A DNA stretch of 64,000 nucleotides from Phoronis australis (taxonomy: Eukaryota; Phoronida; Phoronidae), in contig NMRA01000845.1 in assembly GCA_002633005.1 (NCBI GenBank), forward strand, positions 15,950 through 79,949, given 5' to 3'. The translations under genes were made by a program, and so were the position numbers. Shown in pieces: positions 1 to 10,600 of this stretch. The notes under the pieces are model-generated. The model saw only the letters and a list, made by a program, of their open reading frames with translations. It did not search any database and was not told where the DNA came from. Within the stretch, counting starts at the first letter, position 1, and each line of letters starts with the position of its first letter.

Positions 1-1463
1 GGTATACTAGATCCGCCAATGAAAGTAACCTTTAAAAATAATGTGGAGTTCCTGTTGATGGGCAATAGTGAATATAAATTGAGGTGTTCTATAAAATTGA
101 AACCGAAAGCACATTGTTCTTGGTGGCGTGCAGCTTTGAATTGACATTGACGATTTTTATTGTGGGTACTCCAGTGTTTTACTATTAAACAAGAATTAAC
201 TCTGGTGCGATTTTTGGGGCGGCTTTTTCAAAACTGTCTGTAGATTTCATAACTTGTGTAACTGAATCTTCTGCACAGAAAGTGAATATTATACATTCGA
301 CAACTTGCACTGAAGTGTGTAGGTGTAATACAAATTCCTTGATATTTGGATATTTTGTAAAGAAATATTTGTATTTTGCACACGTGGCAACAAATCTAAT
401 TGGCAAAAATATGCCCCCCTCCCCTTTAGCAATTTTATTCTTTTGCCAATTTTGTACTGAATATTGTCAAAAAGTCTACTCCATTATCCAAAAGACGTAT
501 ATCGAAACGTCACCTTCACTGAACCGTTGGCTTTTGGCTAGCTTTCATTAAGCCTACGCTACGTCGACTTATGAGGGAATCACCGTACACGACCCAGTTC
601 TTGAAATGATAGCCAGTTGAAGAAGTGAATATTAGAAATTGCTTAATACATTATCAAACTACATGTAGCAAGAATTTCAAACACAATCGCAACTTTCGTC
701 GATTGACTAGGAAATCGAGTCTGGCGGGGCCTGCTAATGATCACTAAACACTGCTTAGTGCTATTGTATTAACAAGAACCGATTCTACGCGAAGTAAAAA
801 CAACAAATAAACATTGTTCTACTAATTATTAAATAAATGCCATGTATCCGTAAATAAATAAGAGCCAAATTTCGAAGGAAATCGCTGTACAAACGGACGC
901 TATCGACTTTTCCGGTTTGGGTAAACTGCTCAATTTTACCTCCAATGCTGGAGAGCTTCATAGAATTGCCCAAAATTCTGCGTATTTGGCGGCATTTCAC
1001 ACTAACTGTGAAGAAACTCCCACAGATTTGACGATGGAATATTTTTAATTTACCTTATTTTGGTAGAAAAAAATATCTCACTTTAAATAGTTAGGAACTA
1101 CTTTCTAATAAAAGCCTTTTGAAATTCCACACTTACTACCCATTTCCCTATTAGAATACATGGGAATATTGGATGTGCTGTAATCCATACAAAAACATTT
1201 TTTTTATTTTTAAAATAACTTTTTATTTCATTGTTTGGTATCCTTAATAAAACCCTATTGACAAAATCCATGAATTTTAACATGCCTCCGCCGACCTCTG
1301 CAGGTTTTCTCAGATAATGCCTCTTAAGACGGTAAAAAGACTAATTAGATCGAGTGGCATTCTCCTTTAAGATGACCTGTAATAGGGTCGTCATATCTGG
1401 TTAAAGAATGTGGTGCCGTTTTCTGGACAAACATTTATTATCAATTACGCATTATTTACTCAC
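1..1463. other. No recognisable gene
   Basis: AT-rich sequence with only short open frames on both strands. None shows a recognisable domain, splice-supported structure or repeat copy elsewhere in the window. It lies downstream, in the minus-strand sense, of the kringle exon, so it could hold intron or further exons of that gene. I see no convincing next exon. Confidence 0.5.
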
Positions 1464-1709
1464 CGGAACAAAATGGTACAGGACAGTACTGCCTTCTCAC
1501 ATTAGGGTCAGTTGTGTAGCACCAGGGCGAGTTTTCCGAGTCTGGGTTCCTGCAGTAGTTTTCAATTGTGTACGACCTCCGCCGATCATGAGCATGTGGA
1601 GTCTGTACATCCCATCTCTGACACGTCTTTCCCGACCGCGTGACTGACATGGTTCCATTGTAATCCTCGCCGGACGCGAGGAACTTACATTCACGGCCGT
1701 CTGCAATAC
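1464..1709 (-). CDS. Kringle domain exon of a larger gene
   Basis: One complete kringle module lies in a single 246-bp exon (82 codons). Visible hallmarks, in order, are the first Cys after ADGRE, the DYNGT turn, SGKTCQRW, the ENYCRNPD core, the PWCYTTD lysine-binding-loop segment and a final YCPVPFC. All six kringle cysteines are present. On the minus strand the exon follows a pyrimidine-rich ...TTGACAACAG acceptor and ends at a GTGAGT donor. Both boundaries are phase 1, so the module is symmetric and shuffles without breaking frame. Kringles are extracellular disulfide-bonded binding modules found in plasminogen-like proteases, ROR-type receptors and many invertebrate mosaic proteins. Neighbouring exons were not found here, so the parent protein is unknown. 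The domain itself is secure. Confidence 0.9.
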
Positions 1710-1835
1710 CTGTTGTCAAAGAAAGTCAATTATAGCATTGTTGACTCCTAATTTAAGTTTGTTTTGCTTTCGACACAGTTCACTCGCTGGATCAGCAAGT
1801 TCTCAATATATGGGTGATGAGCTTAGTTAATCTAT

Positions 1836-1995
1836 TCGGGCAACATCAGAACGAGAGAACATCGGCGAGGATATTATCACGACGGGAATATGGGCTGCCT
1901 GAAAAATGGCGGTTACGCGAAACATGAGGCCGGGAACACTTGGACGCGGGAACATCGTTTGGAATACAGAGGACAGGCGGAACACCGGAACTGAC
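1836..1995. repeat. Degenerate minisatellite with GGGAACA-type core
   Basis: About eight imperfect units of roughly 18-20 bases recur here. Each carries a core like GGCGGGAACAT, for example near 1854, 1882, 1918, 1936, 1950 and 1978. It lies just upstream (minus sense) of the kringle exon. No coding potential is evident. Similar degenerate arrays with GAAC or CGGAC cores occur at 31575-31690 and 47213-47401. Confidence 0.5.
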
Positions 1996-2408
1996 CCGTA
2001 ATTCAACATCCCAAACTCACTGACAAATCACATCGGTGGCTGCAGTGTTGATAGGTTACGCTACAACGTTCTCGACCACAATCTTATACTTTTTCGAGAT
2101 CTTGTGTGATTTGCCTTTTTCGCGGCGTATTCTCGTCCTGCTCAACATTAGACATAAGGACAACGAAGAATTGTTTGCAAGAACTTCTGGGCAACATGAT
2201 TTAGAATCTTGCTTCCGTCTACGGGAAGGAGTGGTAATGAATGACACAAATCATAACGTATAGGTTTTATTGGACGTGTTGGAGTGGGACTTCAATCCAA
2301 GGTAAAGGTCATGTGTGTAATATATCGCATGCAATAAAATGTACTTTGCAAGAACTTACACCATCACAGACCTAATGTCGCGGACAATGTAACGACGGTG
2401 CGAGTACG

Positions 2409-3671
2409 ATGTTAGGGAAGAAAACAGGTGTCGCGAAGACTATACAACAAGAACAGACAAAAGCATCCCCTACTCATTGTCAATGCCATTCGCTCAGTTT
2501 AAGAGTCAAAGATGTAACTAAAAAAAACAAACTTTTGTCCAACACAATGGAAACAGTTAAAGAAATTGTGACTTTAATAAAGTATTCTCCGAAACGTGAA
2601 CAAATATTTGGGGAAATTAAAATTATAATTGACGATAACGAGAACAATTTCTCACCAGCCGGACTCTTGAAACTCTGTCCGACGAGATGGAAGTTAAAGT
2701 CCATTGCTACAAGCGTGTGTTGGACAATTACCTGGCTTTGCTTGACACCTGAATTTCGTGCTTATCACAAAATTTAGACTCAGAAATCCGTGCGAGAATC
2801 ACATGTTTTAAAAATCAAATGCAAAGTTTTGACTTCTACTTCGTCCTATCCGTGGGTTACGGATTGTTTTCCCGTTCTGACAATCATGCCAAAACCCTTC
2901 AAAACAAGTCTATATCTGCCTCCCAAGGACAGCGGCTGGCAAAGCTGACTGTTGAAATCTTAAAGTCTATCAGAAAGGAAGAATCTTTCGACTAATTTTT
3001 TAAAACAACGCTCTCCAAGTGCAAAGTCTTTTAACGAAATTGGAGATCCCACGTTACCTCTTAAACGCAGAGTACCGGCGCGTATTGAAACAGTGTCGGC
3101 AGAACCCGAATATTCAGCAAACCCAATCGATCATCATAGACCAATACATCACGAGATACTAGATCATTTAATCGCTGGAATCCAAGTAAGATTTGACCAA
3201 GAAGCGTTCAAAATGTACGTGGTCCTCGAATCGCTAGTCCTTAAGGCTACGTCACGAGAGAAAGACCTTGAGCCTGAGCTAACGCAGGTGACGAAAACGT
3301 ATTCACAGGACTTCGTTGGTGAAAATCTGATAACGCAATTGAATACCCTTAAGGTTCTTGCAGGTGAACAAAATTGTCAGTGTTTCGGGGATATTCTTGA
3401 GCTCGTGAATGGTCTTGAAGAGTTCGAAAAGTCGTTGGTCAACAATGTGCTAACGTTTTTCGAACTTGTTTTAGTGAACCTTGCTACCAGTGCGTCTACA
3501 GCAAGGAGAGTAAAACGTGGTTACGATCAACTATGGGACAGAACAAATTCATGAACTTGAGCATTCTGAACAGTCACAGAGAACGCTTGGATAAAACAAA
3601 CCTCCTAGACATTTGTAACATGTTTGTAGGAGTAAACAAAGCAAAACAACTTTGGAAAATTTTAGCTCTGT
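2409..3671 (+). pseudogene. hAT-superfamily transposase remnant
   Basis: Three consecutive plus-strand coding blocks (about 2409-2777, 3093-3520 and 3515-3671) read as one broken protein. The first has the CPTRW motif near 2676, typical of ZMYM1-like or 52-kDa-repressor-like hAT proteins. The second carries the helical pre-dimerisation segment. The third begins with the hAT C-terminal dimerisation signature TWLRSTM near 3518. The switch between the last two blocks needs a one-base frameshift near 3510-3520, and in-frame stops lie between about 2778 and 3000. The element is therefore dead. The N-terminal zinc finger and most of the catalytic core were not found. No inverted ends or target-site duplication were located. 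Confidence 0.7.
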
Positions 3672-3729
3672 CAATCAAGACATACCAACATAACGTTTGT
3701 CTCTTGTTCGGTTACAGAGCTGCGTAACC

Positions 3730-4185
3730 TGGACAATCAGTTTGTAGCACGTTCAATTGCAAGCGCAAGCGACAGCAGACAAACCAACGTTGAACTTGTT
3801 TGCTCTGTCGATTACTCAGTCATGTCGGATAATATGAACACATGTTAAACATCGTGCGTCTCCTTTTCGCTGCTATCTTAATTAATTTATTGCAGCAAAT
3901 AATAAATACACCAAAAACTGGACGGGGGGATACTCGAACACTTTGGACGAAAGTGCAGCGCTGAAAATTAAGATACCTACTCATTTTTGCATACTTTTGT
4001 TTTAAAAATTCAAAAAGCCCTTTTTCATAGGGTATTTTTTCGAAAATGGGAACCCTTTTGGCGGCACGTCCCGTGTACCCTGTACCTCTTCTATTGGAGA
4101 ACCCCCACGGTAACTGGACCATCTCATTGACGGAGGCTTAGAGCATCGGAAATTAGCCCCCCCCCCCATTTGAGTGCTGCGCTGC
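3730..4185. other. No recognisable gene
   Basis: No supported gene. A short C-homopolymer followed by a GTGCTGCGC-type segment lies at about 4155-4185. It resembles the C-rich/GCTGCGCC segment seen twice at 13113-13250, which suggests a shared short repeat. Confidence 0.4.
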
Positions 4186-4189
4186 CCCT

Positions 4190-4555
4190 GTGGGTACTGA
4201 ATACGACTGAAAGGTTGATTATCTTATTTTGCGTGCGCCACGTGTCGTCGTTGTATCAGCTTTCCCCTTTGTTCTCTCTTGACTCTCAACAACAGATTTC
4301 GCGTTTACCTAACCCGTGAAAGGTGCCATACTAATAACGAGATACTGTAACCAACTCAACAACAGATTTCCTGTATACCTAACTCGTGAAAAGTATTCAA
4401 GTAATAAGGAGATGTTGTAACCACCTGAGATAGAAGAGAAAACTTTCTATGTTCAACCGGGTATAAATAACAAAGGAAATTCTAATACACTGCAAAAATC
4501 ATCAAGGCGTTGAGACACCATTATTGGCACAAGTGGTAATTTTATTAAATGTCCA
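4190..4555 (+). repeat. Interspersed repeat, copy A
   Basis: This segment aligns by eye along its whole length with 9112-9480 in direct orientation. Both start at TACTGAATA(C/A)GACTGAAAGG and run to TTATTAAATG or TCATCAAATG. An internal partial duplication is visible: a block with CTCAAC..., CCTAAC.CGTGAAA and TGTAACCA occurs twice in each copy. No open frame is conserved between the copies, so this is probably a non-autonomous element or a dispersed repeat, not a gene. Confidence 0.7.
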
Positions 4556-5140
4556 GCGTCCTGAATTAAATGCTCTGTGGAAGATGTCAGCAATGTGGAG
4601 ACACGGATTCCACTAACGTGGGGATGGTCGTGGTAGTACATGTATAGTTGTGGTTACCCGGTTCTTGGTTGAACGGTAGATAGTTGGCTAACAAGGTAGC
4701 AACAGCAAGTCGATGGAGAGCAGCATAAAAACTAACACAGTCGTTGAGTTTCTACTGAAAGACAAAGTTTATTAACTCAAAATACAGTGATCACACCGTC
4801 GTCCAACACCTGTCTTTTACCATTAAATAGGTGGAGGCAAAGGTACATATTACAGCCATCTATACCAAATATTCAACACCTATTTATTTATTTTATTTTA
4901 TTTATTTTATTTTGTAGATTGACCATCCTCTGAACTTTTCTAAAGATTTTGTGACAACACTACATATGTGGTGAATTTATTGATGATAAACAATTCTGAT
5001 GCTTGAGTAAGTTAATTTATTCACATGTCAGTTACAAGTATTTGAATTTCAATATAATTTTGTAATCTCTTTAGCGCATACCATAATTTACAATGAGCGT
5101 TTACCTGACGTTGAATATATGTATACATTGTACGTGTTGT
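4556..5140. other. Non-coding, with an AT-rich simple repeat
   Basis: No gene recognised. A short (TTTTA)n-like low-complexity run lies at about 4882-4913. Confidence 0.5.
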
Positions 5141-5142
5141 GA

Positions 5143-5515
5143 TTACATTGATTCGTCAATGTATTCTAAAACAGAGCGGTTGTTAACTGGCACTGATATA
5201 AAAATGAAAATATATACAGTGGTTTCCGCAAACTGTCGACCAAAGTCCCTGAAGTTGTCTGCTCTCAGTTGTCTATCCACTCCCATTTCTATAGAGAAAG
5301 TCTTGCAAGAGGTGCGATTACAGTGGCACGCCGTACGACTCAACATATCCTCCTTTTACATTCTAGCCACCCAAGTGTGTTCCAGCTTTGTGGCTAGGAT
5401 AGTAGTTGCAAACGTAGAATTCGTTTGTGAAACAGTATTGGTTACAGAATTCATCACTTGCAAGACAACCGCCAGTCCTACAAAGTCATCACTAGCAATC
5501 TGATCAGTCCTCATG
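5143..5515 (-). pseudogene. Polinton/Maverick-type cysteine protease fragment, reverse copy
   Basis: Read on the minus strand, this segment parallels the plus-strand copy at 5766-6143. It has an N-terminal CLASDEFC segment, a CNYYPSHKAGTH block matching CNYDPTHKPGTY, an ESYGVPL block matching DSYVVPPL, then the STVCGNHC active-site motif near 5235, and a C-terminal SVLEYIDE tail ending near 5146. The pattern (His in the GTH block, Asp/Glu before the PP turn, and Cys in STVCG) is that of the adenain-like protease of Polinton/Maverick and related virus-like elements. At least two frame changes and an internal stop break it. No intact enzyme is encoded. A fragment of an adjacent capsid-type gene precedes it on the same strand. 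Confidence 0.65.
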
Positions 5516-5519
5516 GTGT

Positions 5520-5690
5520 GAAATCAACCAAGACGTTTCTAGTGCTGTCAATTTTCACAATGTTCTCAAACTCGGCATAGCAAACGACGTTGATTTTAGG
5601 AGGTAGCGCCGATGCAAAAATGGACTTCCAAGCGGAGGTTTCCTGGTTTTATGAGATTGAAGTGACCCCATCCGATAGGTCAGTGATCAG
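5520..5690 (-). pseudogene. Probable Polinton-associated F54H12.2-like gene, 3' fragment
   Basis: The minus-strand frames show a decayed C-terminal segment with an LIKPGNLRLEV motif. A frame change then gives a YAEFENIVKID-like stretch, ending just before the protease fragment. This resembles the end of the F54H12.2-like proteins that sit next to the adenain-like protease in many invertebrate Polinton copies. The assignment rests on recalled family pattern and on gene order, so it is tentative. Stops and frameshifts exclude a functional product. Confidence 0.45.
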
Positions 5691-5765
5691 CTCAAAAACA
5701 AAGACCGTGTTGCCCCCGGCAGATTATCAGAATTCTAGAAAGTAATGACTTTGTTTGACAGGTCT

Positions 5766-6143
5766 TTGGTAGTTGTCTTGGAAGCGATGAATTGTGTAAC
5801 CATCCAAACGCTTACGTTTGCAACTACGATCCTACCCACAAACCTGGAACATACTGGATGGCTACATGTATTTGCCTGACCGAGAAGGGTAAAGGAGAAT
5901 ATTTTGACTCGTACGTCGTGCCACCGCTATCGAACCACTTGCAACACTTCGTCAATATAAATTTCAAAAGATGGAAAACTTAGACCAGACCCTTCATGGA
6001 CGTTTGTCGACAGTTTGTGGACAATATTGTGTATTATATTTGATGGTGACTGGGATGGGACGTGGGCTTTATAGCTTATTTGTTTGATAAAGACACCAAA
6101 ACTAACGACAGCTCTGTTTTAGAATTTATTGACGAATTATGTA
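5766..6143 (+). pseudogene. Polinton/Maverick-type cysteine protease fragment, forward copy
   Basis: The open frame 5792-5983 carries NYDPTHKPGTYW, GEYFDSYVVPPL and a tryptophan-ending helix. After a one-base frame change, the segment LSTVCGQYC, containing the presumed catalytic Cys, follows near 6010-6035. A SVLEFIDEL tail in a third frame ends near 6140. The usual GTHW histidine reads Tyr here (GTYW), so a key catalytic residue appears lost as well as the frame. The Polinton/adintovirus-type adenain-like protease matures capsid proteins in its family. This copy lies head-to-head with the minus-strand copy at 5143-5515. It runs straight into the 25-bp tandem repeat. Confidence 0.7.
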
Positions 6144-6267
6144 ATCACAACTCGTATACAAATACCCAATCACAGCTCGTATACAAATACCCAATCACAG
6201 CTCGTATACAAATACCCAATCACAGCTCGTATACAAATACCCAATCACAGCTCGTATACAAATACCC
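6143..6267. repeat. 25-bp tandem repeat, five units
   Basis: Five head-to-tail units of 25 bases start at 6143, 6168, 6193, 6218 and 6243. Each opens AATCACA(A/G)CTCG and ends AAATACCC. Only the first unit differs (A for G). The array begins at the C-terminal end of the protease fragment. Confidence 0.95.
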
Positions 6268-6800
6268 AACGTCTAAGCGCTCATTGTAACTGATGGTATT
6301 ACGCCAAGGACGCGAAAACGAAATTTAAAATCTGAAAAGTGATGTGTTAAGGAAATAGAAACTCACAGATAACTTGCGAACTCTCGTCTCGAATTGATTG
6401 TTTTCTGTAAATTTAGCCAATGTAGTGTTGGTAAAATACTTTTAGACAACTTCAGAGGATGGTAAACCTACAACATCAAGTAAAAATACATAAAGCGGGT
6501 GTTAAAAGGGGTTTTGAGTATTCAATGTTGAGGGTTGATCAAGAACAACGAAGGAGTGGATACCACGCGCGCGCAACGAAATTTAAAAACCTGTAAAGTG
6601 AAGGGTTAAGAAAATGATGTCACCCATAATTTAAAAATTCTAATCTTAGAATAGTTTATATATTAAGAACACTTGGTCAAATCCCTACCAAACATATTAT
6701 AGTTACCCAAGATGTCCGACTTTGACCTAAATATGTCACAGCTGTTTATGTAGCGCCACCTTCTGAGAGGAGCCCTCGTACAAAATAACAATATGGATCA
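6268..6800. other. Non-coding, with a short duplicated motif
   Basis: No gene seen. A motif starting AACGAAATTTAAAA and continuing ...GTGAAGGGTTAAG-like occurs near 6318 and again near 6577, in the same orientation. Confidence 0.4.
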
Positions 6801-6805
6801 CTGCA

Positions 6806-6955
6806 ATGCCAGTATGTCGTCTCGTGCTGACAAAAAACATGAGATGCATGATGTGTGCGACTGCCAATTGCAGTTTTAGAAACACAGACAAAGAAACTCA
6901 TTCTTTGTTTCGCTTGCCCGAAGTTAAGAAAGAGCATGTCTATAGTCATTACATA
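6806..6955 (+). pseudogene. THAP-like zinc-finger fragment
   Basis: The frame from 6806 contains MCATANCSFRN followed by HSLFRLPEVKKE. This is the beginning of a THAP (C2CH) DNA-binding domain: paired cysteines, then the aromatic-R-x-P box. The downstream C-x2-H half was not found in frame. THAP domains occur in P-element-type transposases and in host proteins derived from them. It is likely a decayed transposon piece or isolated exon. Confidence 0.45.
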
Positions 6956-7329
6956 TTTCATAACATTGTTGGCAATTATGTGCTGTTCCTGAACAGGAGC
7001 CAGTACTGCAGTAGAATACGTAGTATAGTAGTAGGCCTACCTATTAGGTTTTTAATATGTAAAGTTGCACGTAGTTGACCACACTGAGACTCGCGGCCAG
7101 GGCCGTATGAGACTCAATTCAAGTAATGAATTACGTATATCTTCTGTCAGGAATGTAACAAAGTGGAACTGGAGTAGTGCCAGCTGTATTTAGTTTAACA
7201 AGACTATTCTATGTGTGTACACTGTACAGTTCAGGCTACGGGGTCACCTCCCAGTGCCCTGGTCTGGTCTTATTTACTGTGTGAAAACCGTGGTGAGATA
7301 CATGTACTGTAGCACTTTCATGGCCAGGT

Positions 7330-8217
7330 TAAATGGAGGACACTTGCAAGCATGCACACTGTTAGGCTGAATGTCCTTTACAGGGATGATGTGGCCAATT
7401 TCTAGACAGTCCGTTCCTTGGAACATTATATTCACCAAGGAACCTTATTCTTGGACACAGTCTTCTGTACTCAGACAGCTTGTTTCAGCAATAGCGTGAT
7501 CTTGGCGGTATTAAAGACATCATTGTAGCAACAGATGGATCTTTCGATGGTGAAACTAATCGTGCGGCATGGGATTATCAAATACTGTGCTAACAACGTC
7601 ATTGCGGAAGGCAATGGTTGCCACCATGTATACACACGCAGTACACGAATGAAGTTTGAGGCTATACAATGTGCCCTAACTAAGCTGTCACTTCTAGACC
7701 TGGAGAATCACACCATTATCCTTGCCACCGATTTCACGGCAGTGTTGATGGAAGTTCAATCTGGAAATCTTCCAGCCAACTGGGGTGTCTTCCGATCACG
7801 TCCCCCTCATCATATAGTGATCTGGTCTTTCGTACCTGGCCACGCCGGTGTCTTGATTAATGTGTGTGCAGATTACCTCGCTGGCCCATGCACCTCCAAC
7901 CAACCCCTCTACTTACATGTATATTCGGCTGATGTTAAGCTGCTGGCCCACAAACGCACCCTCGAGCAGACTTCGTCACAACTGGCTGAGTTCAATGATG
8001 GCAGCCGACTGCTCGAAGCCACTAATATTTATGGACGTGCTGTTAAAAGGCACGAAAAGAGCCGTGCCCGAGTGTCAAATCAGATGCTAACAGGCAACGT
8101 CAGCCCTGGAGATCTGCGCTTTCTGCTGTCACGGGGATGATCTGGGGAGGGGGTTAATGCACCAGCATATCCCCAATGATCCTGTCCGTGACAGGTATTA
8201 CAGGTATTACAGGTATA
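7330..8217 (+). mobile_element. LINE 3' fragment with RNase H domain
   Basis: A frame from 7535 to 8140 encodes an RNase H-like domain. Visible elements are a MKFEAIQCALTKLS helix (Glu position), ILATDFTAVL with the acidic Asp, and a WSFVPGHAGVLINVCADYLAG C-terminal motif (His and Asp). Upstream, the ATDGSF motif (first Asp) lies in another frame near 7530, so the 5' part is frameshifted. The coding part is followed by a conserved non-coding end and a tail of ATTACAGGT repeats at 8191-8217. The same tail closes a related copy at about 26535-27185. A C-terminal RNase H followed by a short repeated tail fits a non-LTR retrotransposon that is 5'-truncated. Confidence 0.75.
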
Positions 8218-8219
8218 TT

Positions 8220-8927
8220 GTTTCCCATATTTGTTCTTGCTACACTTGCGCAACATATCAGAATGTGTGTGTCATTCATAATAACTACTAGTGGAAATTG
8301 GTCATATTTTTGTCTGGTTAAACTCACTTAGAAATATATCTTCTGTGTGGCAATGCATATGACTATTTAGCATCACATTTGCTGTAGTATTGGAGTTGTT
8401 TCGGAATACACCCAAGCATGCCACGTTTAAATTTCAAAACTTGGAAATCAAGGACTAGCGTAAACCTGTTAAACTATATCATTTTTTTAAAACTTTGGGA
8501 TTAGCATTTATCCTGAGATACACGTTGAGGTTAATGTCCAGGGAGTTGTATTGATGTCACTGACGTCACGTGCAGTGGTTGATTAGTCTAAAATAGACTA
8601 AATACATGCAATATAATGGGGAAAATTTTACTTGGTATCACTTTCGTTGTACCGCATGGGGGAGTACGTTTCCTCGAACCACATAATTATATTATTCTGG
8701 ACAACTAATGGCATGTTGGCAAAATCAAAGTTGTTATCAGTTATATAGTAATTATTTCAGAACATTAATACTTTAGAAGTGCTAGGTTTCATGGCTGAGA
8801 TATCTTCATTATTTTACGTATTGACAAGTGTTGTATTATGTACATAATATTAAACATGGAATTTTGTTTTCCTACAATTTATAAAAGGTGTTGTAAAAAT
8901 TACAATGATTGCACTGTGTTTTGAATT
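8220..8927. other. No recognisable gene
   Basis: AT-rich sequence between the LINE fragment and the repeat-bearing unit. Nothing recognised. Confidence 0.5.
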
Positions 8928-9601
8928 GAGCTGGAAAGAATTTAAAACGAGCTCAAAACGGAAGCTGAAGTTACGTGACTGCCGACATCATCAGGTAGCT
9001 TAAGGCGGGGCACTTTCCACCACACTCATGTTCTAGCTGACACTAAAAAGACGTTGAATACGTTGTGTAAAGTTCAACTGATCTTTAGTGTAGGGGCTTC
9101 CGTTATGTTACATACTGAATAAGACTGAAAGGTTGATTTTCTTATTTTGCGTGCACCACTTGTCGTCGTGGTATCACTTATCCCTTTATTCTCTCTCATC
9201 TCTTAACAAGAGATGCTGCGTGCATGTATACCTAATCCGTGAAAGGTACTTTACTAATAACGAGATATGTAACCAACTAACTCAACAAGGGATGTCGCGT
9301 ATACCTTAACCCGTTAAAAGTACTCAAGAAATAAGGAGATTTTGTAACCACCTGTGATGGAAAAGAAACCTTTTTATGTTTAACAGGGTATTAATAATAA
9401 AGTGCATTCCAATACACTGAAGAAACATCAAGGCTTTGAGACACCATAATCCGTACAAGTGGCAATTTCATCAAATGAAATTAAATGAATTAAATGTTCA
9501 AAGTCCATTGGTGTCACCGTTGTCGTGGTTTGGGATACAAGTAGCTGAATGCACAGGATTACATGAGAAGTTATGTGCTCGTTTTTAATTCTTTCCAGCT
9601 C
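8928..9601. repeat. Repeat copy B bracketed by a short inverted repeat
   Basis: A 25-base motif beginning GAGCTGGAAAGAATT and ending AAAACGAGC lies at 8928-8952. Its reverse complement is at 9577-9601 with one mismatch. Between them, 9112-9480 is the second copy of the interspersed repeat at 4190-4555. The inverted pair may mark the ends of a small non-autonomous element. Copy A does not obviously have the same pair. Confidence 0.55.
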
Positions 9602-10500
9602 ACTGACGTCTTCCGGTTACTTACATGACCTTGATTTTTGATCGTGGTCTCCCTCTCACACCTCCAATCAAACCTATTACGTGATGAATTGTGACGTCTT
9701 TGTCACTTCTTTGTGGTATGCATATGATGTCCCTTATGGTTGCACCAATCACACATGACTTTTGATATTTAACTTTGGGTCTATGACGTTTGACCGAGGT
9801 CCCTCTCTAACAGGGCGCCTAAACCACTTACTATACTACTCCCCTCCAGTTTGACTAAAGCACAACACGAGAAAAAATTCATAGCGGAGGGTGGGGTAGC
9901 TCAATAGTCGTTTTCATGTGACATAAAATGGGTTGATATCCAGTTTATAAAAGCAAGTCGCCTCATCAAATCTCGCTATGACGTCATACTAAATATAGAA
10001 AAAATCACAAACGAGGCATAGACATTATGTATGAGCTAAATACTTGATAAAAGGAAAAAATAAATTTACTGAAGATGTCGTAGTTCATTTACGTCAAGCA
10101 TATTTTCCATTCTCAACAACAACATAATCGCCATCTTACGAAATGCAGTGCGGCAAATTTGGTTCTGAAATTGGCGCGCTTTTGAGGGAAAATTGAGTTT
10201 TTATGTGATGCTAAAATAGCTGCAAAACTTAAGAGGTGACAAGCACCAGTGCGCTCAAGAGATGCAATATTTATCAACTTTGTATGACTTTATTCATTTG
10301 GAACACGCCTGGTATCTTCGTAACATTTAATTTCTCCTCCTATCTAAGTGAATGTTATTTGCGCATGTGCGAGAAGTCTCGTGACTGTCAAATTGGAGAA
10401 TGAATTTCTGCATGACTGAAGTTCGCACGTGTGCAAACGATAGGTTCACCTTATAGGGGAAAATATGAAAATACCTACGGTGTTCCGAGTAGACGTCATC
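9602..10500. other. No recognisable gene
   Basis: No coding region or clear repeat detected in this stretch. Confidence 0.5.
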
Positions 10501-10504
10501 GTGT

Positions 10505-10600
10505 ATATAAATACATGTAGGTTATCCTACATTCATAGCAATACTACTGCCGTATCCTATCTCAAATTCATTTCACCTGGGAATGTCCCAAGGAGACCAA
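10505..10600 (+). repeat. Half-copy of a foldback MITE
   Basis: This segment starts GGTTATCCTACATTCATAG and continues with ATACTACTGC and ATCCTATCTC. It matches one arm of the foldback element at 16453-16605 and includes the following AATTCATTTCA...GGGAATGT stretch. Only one arm is present, so it is a solo half or deleted copy. Confidence 0.6.

Noticed and set aside
6143-6267. CRISPR-like array
   Set aside because: The 25-base units are directly adjacent with no spacers, in a eukaryotic genome. It is a plain tandem repeat.
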